Shown one piece after another: positions 60,406 through 64,000 of a stretch of 64,000 nt of DNA. The DNA is from Sporobacter termitidis DSM 10068 (GTDB lineage: Bacteria > Bacillota > Clostridia > Oscillospirales > Oscillospiraceae): assembly GCF_900130065.1 (NCBI RefSeq), contig NZ_FQXV01000009.1, positions 124,001-188,000 of the forward strand. Direction: 5' to 3'. Numbering within the stretch: position 1 is the first letter of the stretch; each line of letters opens with the position of its first letter. The notes below the pieces were generated by a model that saw only the letters and a list, made by a program, of their open reading frames with translations, was not told the DNA's origin and did no database searches. Position numbers and translations under genes: made by a program.

Positions 60406-61797
60406 TCAATCGGCAATTCCTCCGCGCCGGCTCTGCCCGCAGCCCGCGCAGCCGCCCGAGCATGCCCAGAGCTCGCCGGCGACGGCCGCCCAGTTTTCGG
60501 CGGCGCCTTCGCACTTTGCCGACAGCGCGCGCACGTCCTCGGGGCTCTCCATATCGGTGGAATGTGCCCCGGAGGTCTCCACGAGCTTTGTCAGCGCGCC
60601 GGGATTGTCCAGCAGCGGGCAGGGGCGCAGATGGTTTTCATTGAACGGCTGCGACTGGCGATAGGCCATAAACAGCGGCGACTGCAGGGCTTGAAGCAGC
60701 GATTTTTCGCGGATGTTGGCGTCGGCGTAGTGGATAAAGGCGCACGGCTCGATATCCCCGCCGGCGTTAATATGCAGGTATCTCCTGCCGCCGGCGATGC
60801 AGCCCGGCTCCTCCGGCACGTATTCGCCGTCGTTCCAGAAATCCAGCGTGAACAGCGGCTTTGTCCCGCGGAACTTGCGCACCTGCTCATACATGAACTT
60901 TCTCTGCTCGGCGCTCACCATCAGCTCCGGCACGGCGCCGTTCCCCACCGGCATATATGTAAAGAACCAGCAGAATTTTGCCCCCCAGGCGATCATCCGG
61001 TCGAAGTACGCCTCCGAGCCGATCATCTCGCAGTTCTTGCTGGTATAGCAGCAGGAGATGCCGAAGGGGATGCGTCTTGACCGGAGAAGCGCCATCGCCC
61101 TTTCCACTTTTTTAAATGTGCCGGCGCCGCGGCGGAAATCGGTGTCCTCCTCAAAGCCCTCCACGCTGATGGCGGGAATAAAATTTTTAACCTCCAGCAG
61201 CGCGTCGGCAAACGGTTCGTCGATCAGCGTGCCGTTGGTGAAGGCCGTAAACTGGCAGTCGGGATGCGCCCGGCACAGGCGGAGGATATCCGCCTTCCGC
61301 ACCAGCGGCTCCCCGCCGGAATAAAGGAAAAAGTAACTCCCCAGCGCGTTGGCCTGCCGGATGATATCGTCCAGCTCCTCATACGTCATATTCAGCCTGC
61401 CGCCGTATTCCGCCGCCCAGCAGCCGGTGCACCGCAGATTGCAGGCGGAGGTGGGGTCCATCAGGATCGCCCAGGGAATGTTGCAATTGTGCTTTTCCTC
61501 CAGCTCCTTATGGATATCGCCCCATTTGAGGCTGGCGTTAATGGCGAAATTTTCAAAAATGCTCCGGCGGATACCGTCGTCAATGTCGGTAAAGAGGCCC
61601 ATGATATACTTATACCAGTTGTTTTCCGGGTCCCCCGCCACCGTTCTGATGGCGTCCAACTGTCCGTCAAGATAGCCGGAGGGCACGAATTTATCGAGGA
61701 AGTCCACGAGCTTGGGGAGGTTTTTTTGGGGGTCCTTGTCCACGTAGTCATAGGCTTTGCGGAGGCCGGCGGCCTGCAGCTGGGATTTGATGCTCAT
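60406..61797 (-). CDS. Radical SAM/SPASM-like protein
   Basis: This 463-residue protein has a helical N-terminal region of about 100 residues. A radical SAM domain follows, with Cys119, Cys123 and Cys126 in SACNLRCTGCWA and SGGEPL near 160. The C-terminal region has extra cysteines (EPCAFIHYADA, HLRPCPLLDNPG and a closing CSGGCAGC) that probably hold auxiliary iron-sulfur clusters. The group is widespread in Clostridia, mostly without assigned function. It is co-transcribed with a two-helix membrane protein and an epimerase, which might suggest modification of a lipid or cell envelope component, but this is only an inference. Confidence 0.85.
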   Translation of the reverse strand: MSIKSQLQAAGLRKAYDYVDKDPQKNLPKLVDFLDKFVPSGYLDGQLDAIRTVAGDPENNWYKYIMGLFTDIDDGIRRSIFENFAINASLKWGDIHKELEEKHNCNIPWAILMDPTSACNLRCTGCWAAEYGGRLNMTYEELDDIIRQANALGSYFFLYSGGEPLVRKADILRLCRAHPDCQFTAFTNGTLIDEPFADALLEVKNFIPAISVEGFEEDTDFRRGAGTFKKVERAMALLRSRRIPFGISCCYTSKNCEMIGSEAYFDRMIAWGAKFCWFFTYMPVGNGAVPELMVSAEQRKFMYEQVRKFRGTKPLFTLDFWNDGEYVPEEPGCIAGGRRYLHINAGGDIEPCAFIHYADANIREKSLLQALQSPLFMAYRQSQPFNENHLRPCPLLDNPGALTKLVETSGAHSTDMESPEDVRALSAKCEGAAENWAAVAGELWACSGGCAGCGQSRRGGIAD

Positions 61798-61822
61798 TAG
61801 AATAATAGTCCTTTCAGGTTTT

Positions 61823-62359
61823 TTATCTGCTTAGCAGGCCGCTGGCCTTCTCGCAGACCTCGTAAATTTCGTCATACTTTTTGTCGATCAGCGGCGTTAC
61901 CTGATCGGTCTTTTTCCTGTGGAGGCTGACAAAGCAGAAATACGGGACGATCCAGCCCACAAAGCCGGGAACGGCGAGAATAATGGACGGGAGCAGCATG
62001 CCCGCGGTGTAGGCGAACACGGAGCCGGCCATAAACGCCGTGCCGACGACGCCGAGGATATAAGCCGCGGCGGAGGCGCCGACGACCTTGGAGCGCTCCA
62101 GCGCCCCGATCTCCGACACGCAGGCGTCAAACTGCCGCTGGAGCCGCGTCAGCTCCGTCTTGTTTCTGATTTTCCTGTCGCGCTTGAACTTCAAAACGAC
62201 GGAATTGACGCCGCCCACTGGCACCGCGGTCCCCTCCAGCGCCCAGCCGAAGCTCTGATACCCGTCGGCATACACCGGCTCCAGGCTGCGGCCGACGGTG
62301 ATGTCCCTGTACTCGTAGCCGACAAAATTGCCCTCATTTTTCGAAATCTCACTCATCAT
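61823..62359 (-). CDS. Conserved two-helix membrane protein of unknown function
   Basis: This 178-residue protein has a soluble start (EYRDITVGRSLEPVYADGYQ, then FGWALEG), a basic coiled segment (KFKRDRKIRNKTELTRLQRQ) and two membrane helices at about 92-115 and 120-145. It ends in a short charged helix. I do not know a function. AAAGGAG lies 6 bases before the ATG at 62359. It sits 25 bases ahead of the radical SAM gene and 32 bases behind the epimerase gene, so the three are one operon. Confidence 0.78.
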   Translation of the reverse strand: MMSEISKNEGNFVGYEYRDITVGRSLEPVYADGYQSFGWALEGTAVPVGGVNSVVLKFKRDRKIRNKTELTRLQRQFDACVSEIGALERSKVVGASAAAYILGVVGTAFMAGSVFAYTAGMLLPSIILAVPGFVGWIVPYFCFVSLHRKKTDQVTPLIDKKYDEIYEVCEKASGLLSR

Positions 62360-62391
62360 AAATAACTCCTTTCAGATTTGTGTTGCGCGCA

Positions 62392-63456
62392 TTATGCCGT
62401 CCGGCTCTGCCGCGGGGCGTTCCCTGCGCAGCTGATTTTATTCTCACGCACGAGCCAGTCGATGGTATCGGCGATGGCGTCTTCAAAGGGGCGCGTATGG
62501 TAGCCCAGCTCCCGTTTTGCCTTGGAGCAATCGAAGACGTTGTTGCGGATCAGGTTGTAAACGGCAAAGCTGGTCATGCGCGCGGGCTTCCCGGTAATTT
62601 TCTCGCTCACATCGGAGAGCTTGCCAAAGAGCCTGGCGGCGCCGGCAGGCAGGATCATTTTGACTTCCTTCGTGCCGGTAAGGGCGCTGAGCAGGCGGAA
62701 CATCTGCGGCATGGTGACGCACGCGTTGCCGAGTATATAGCCCTCGCCCTTGCCGCCCTTCTCGCAGCAGGTCACGATGGCCTCCGCCAGGTCCCGGGCG
62801 TCCACGGCGTTGAAGCTGCCTTCCATCCCGCAGGGCATCTTGCCCGCGCAGTATTCCATGATGAACCCGGCCACCGGGCCGAAGGCGTAGTCGTCTGGCC
62901 CGCAGATGCCCGTGGGGTACACGATGGACGCATCCAGGTCCCATGTGCGCACCGCATCGATAACGGCTTGGGTCGCCATGGCTTTTGTTTTGCCGTAAAA
63001 GCCCACGACAGCCTCCGGATCGAGGTGCTCGATCTCCGTGATGGCCTGTCCGTGCGGCAGCTCGGGGATGGCGCCGGTCGAGCTGACATACACCAGCTTT
63101 TTTACGCCATGCGTCAGGCAGGCGTCCAGGATATTCCTGGTGCCGTCCACATTCACGTCGTACACCTTCTGGTTGAAGCCGGGATTCACGGTGACGATGG
63201 CCGCGCAATGGATCACAACGCGCTCCACGTTGCCCTCCGCGGCGAAAAAACGTGCCAGGCTGTCCTTGTCCGTGACGTCGCCGAAGCAGATTTCCACTTC
63301 CTTCGGCACACGGGCGGCGGCGGGGTCGCCGTTCAAAACAAGCCCGCGCACGCTCTTGCCCTCTTCCAGCAGCCGCGCCGCCACGCTGCTGCCCAGGTTC
63401 CCGGCCACGCCCGTTACGAGATAGAGCGTATCTGACCGATCATGTTGATTATCCAT
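62392..63456 (-). CDS. NAD-dependent epimerase/dehydratase, paralogue of the 39.2-kb gene
   Basis: This 354-residue extended SDR has VTGVAGNLGSSVAARLL at its start, HCAAIVTVNPG, VNVDGTRNILDACL, VYVSSTGAIPELP and the Tyr-x3-Lys in GFYGKTKAMA. These motifs and the C-terminal ELGYHTRPFEDAIADTIDWL line up with those of the epimerase at 39216-40226, so the two are paralogues. The ATG has CGGAGG eight bases upstream. It heads an operon with a membrane protein and a radical SAM protein. The substrate is unknown; steroid-like or isoprenoid alcohols, or sugars, are possible. Confidence 0.88.
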   Translation of the reverse strand: MDNQHDRSDTLYLVTGVAGNLGSSVAARLLEEGKSVRGLVLNGDPAAARVPKEVEICFGDVTDKDSLARFFAAEGNVERVVIHCAAIVTVNPGFNQKVYDVNVDGTRNILDACLTHGVKKLVYVSSTGAIPELPHGQAITEIEHLDPEAVVGFYGKTKAMATQAVIDAVRTWDLDASIVYPTGICGPDDYAFGPVAGFIMEYCAGKMPCGMEGSFNAVDARDLAEAIVTCCEKGGKGEGYILGNACVTMPQMFRLLSALTGTKEVKMILPAGAARLFGKLSDVSEKITGKPARMTSFAVYNLIRNNVFDCSKAKRELGYHTRPFEDAIADTIDWLVRENKISCAGNAPRQSRTA

Positions 63457-63551
63457 AACAATGCCTCCGTTTTATTTGCTCTTGTTTTCGTTGATGCGCT
63501 CATCCTACAGGCGGAATATTTGCGAGTTGTTTGTGAAATGTTTGAGAAATA

Positions 63552-63595
63552 TTAAAATAAAAAAAGCAGCCTTCCAAACCGGAAAGCTGCTTTTT
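63552..63595 (-). terminator. Terminator after the histidine kinase gene
   Basis: AAAAAGCAGC (63561-63570) pairs with GCTGCTTTTT (63586-63595), with inner TTCC/GGAA pairs. On the - strand the T-run continues past the stem. Confidence 0.88.
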
Positions 63596-63606
63596 GATGC
63601 GGGGCG

Positions 63607-64000
63607 TCAGACTTTGTTCAGCCGCACTGTAAACGCGCTGCCCCTGCCGGGCTCGCTGGAGGCCGAGATGGCACCGCCCGACAGCTCGACGACCTTGAGC
63701 GCCAGGGGCAGGCCCAGCCCGTTCCCCTCCTGGGAATGGGAGGTGTCCCCCTGATAGAATTTGTCAAAAATGCGGTGCAGCGTTTTATCGCTCATGCCGC
63801 AGCCCGTGTCGGACACCGTCACCGTCACGGTATCCGCGTCGGAGGACTGCCTCAGCATGACGGTCCCGCCGGGCTCGGTGAACTTGAAGGCATTGGAGAG
63901 CAGATTGTTCCAGACGATCTCCAGCATGCTCCTGTCGGCGCGGATGACCGCCCTGTCCTCAACGTCGGCGACGAAGTCAATAGTCTTCGCCTCCCATATC
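63607..64000 (-). CDS. Sensor histidine kinase, C-terminal ATPase domain (partial)
   Basis: The frame is open to the window edge, so only the last 130 or so residues are visible. They form a complete HATPase_c domain: the N box NNLLSNAFKFT, G1 DTGCGM, the F box FDKFYQGDTS and G2 GNGLGLPLALKVVE. The His-containing dimerisation domain and the sensor lie outside. The pattern is of the HPK1 type, close to VanS/ResE-like kinases. The response regulator gene is probably just beyond the window. A terminator directly follows the stop codon. Confidence 0.9.
   Translation of the reverse strand, partial: IWEAKTIDFVADVEDRAVIRADRSMLEIVWNNLLSNAFKFTEPGGTVMLRQSSDADTVTVTVSDTGCGMSDKTLHRIFDKFYQGDTSHSQEGNGLGLPLALKVVELSGGAISASSEPGRGSAFTVRLNKV

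Overview
The window looks like a chromosome segment of a GC-rich, anaerobic, endospore-forming Firmicute, most likely a Clostridia member of the Oscillospirales type. The reasons are: a gerA-type spore germination operon, an IreB-type regulator, a T-box leader, a clostridial GlgC plus GlgD pair, a single-chain PurL with fused glutaminase, oxygen-sensitive enzymes (glycyl radical enzyme, radical SAM, 2-enoate-reductase-type flavoenzyme), and dispersed GTAGGGGCGA-type palindromes. No rRNA, tRNA, CRISPR array, transposase or phage gene was seen.

Layout. 1-5.3 kb (+): end of purL, cdd, ireB, a small conserved gene and an SH3b-NlpC/P60 wall hydrolase. 5.4-8.8 kb (-): the rpmH-rnpA-yidD-yidC-jag module with acpP behind it, but without dnaA or mnmE/mnmG beside it. 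8.8-13.8 kb (-): U32 protein, mltG, 5-formyl-THF cyclo-ligase, tmk and a TagA/WecG glycosyltransferase; a 40-residue Cys/Gly-rich protein lies on the other strand. 14.0-16.7 kb (+): a T-box leader (best-read specifier AUC, Ile) in front of an XRE-cupin-acyl-CoA-ligase fusion. 16.8-21.6 kb: a VCBS-like protein facing a gerAA-gerAC-(small D subunit)-gerAB operon.

21.8-40.2 kb is an accessory metabolic region. It holds a MoaF-like protein and a MarR / QueG-like / 2-enoate-reductase-like unit with two copies of the operator GTGTATATACAC. Next come a four-gene operon (FAD oxidoreductase, SDR, zinc ADH, UroD-family protein) with its own palindromic upstream site, an island of repeats, and a LysR-activase / divergent glycyl radical enzyme locus. 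It ends with an OhrR-glutathione peroxidase pair and a TetR-controlled epimerase. The substrates of these enzymes cannot be read from sequence.

40.3-54.6 kb: a lipoprotein, a zinc-ribbon-like protein and a Wzx-type flippase, then a glycogen operon on the - strand (glgB, glgP, glgC, glgD, glgA and a GH13-GH77 fusion). Together these genes make ADP-glucose, polymerise and branch it, and degrade it again. Divergent from glgB is a PAS-GGDEF-HD-GYP sensor with an intact c-di-GMP inhibition site. 57.7-64 kb (-): WYL regulator, DHA2 exporter, radical SAM/SPASM protein, two-helix membrane protein, a second epimerase related to the one at 39.2 kb, and the C-terminal end of a histidine kinase cut by the window edge.

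All functional names rest on motifs read by eye. No database search was run. Start codons were chosen by ribosome binding site spacing.
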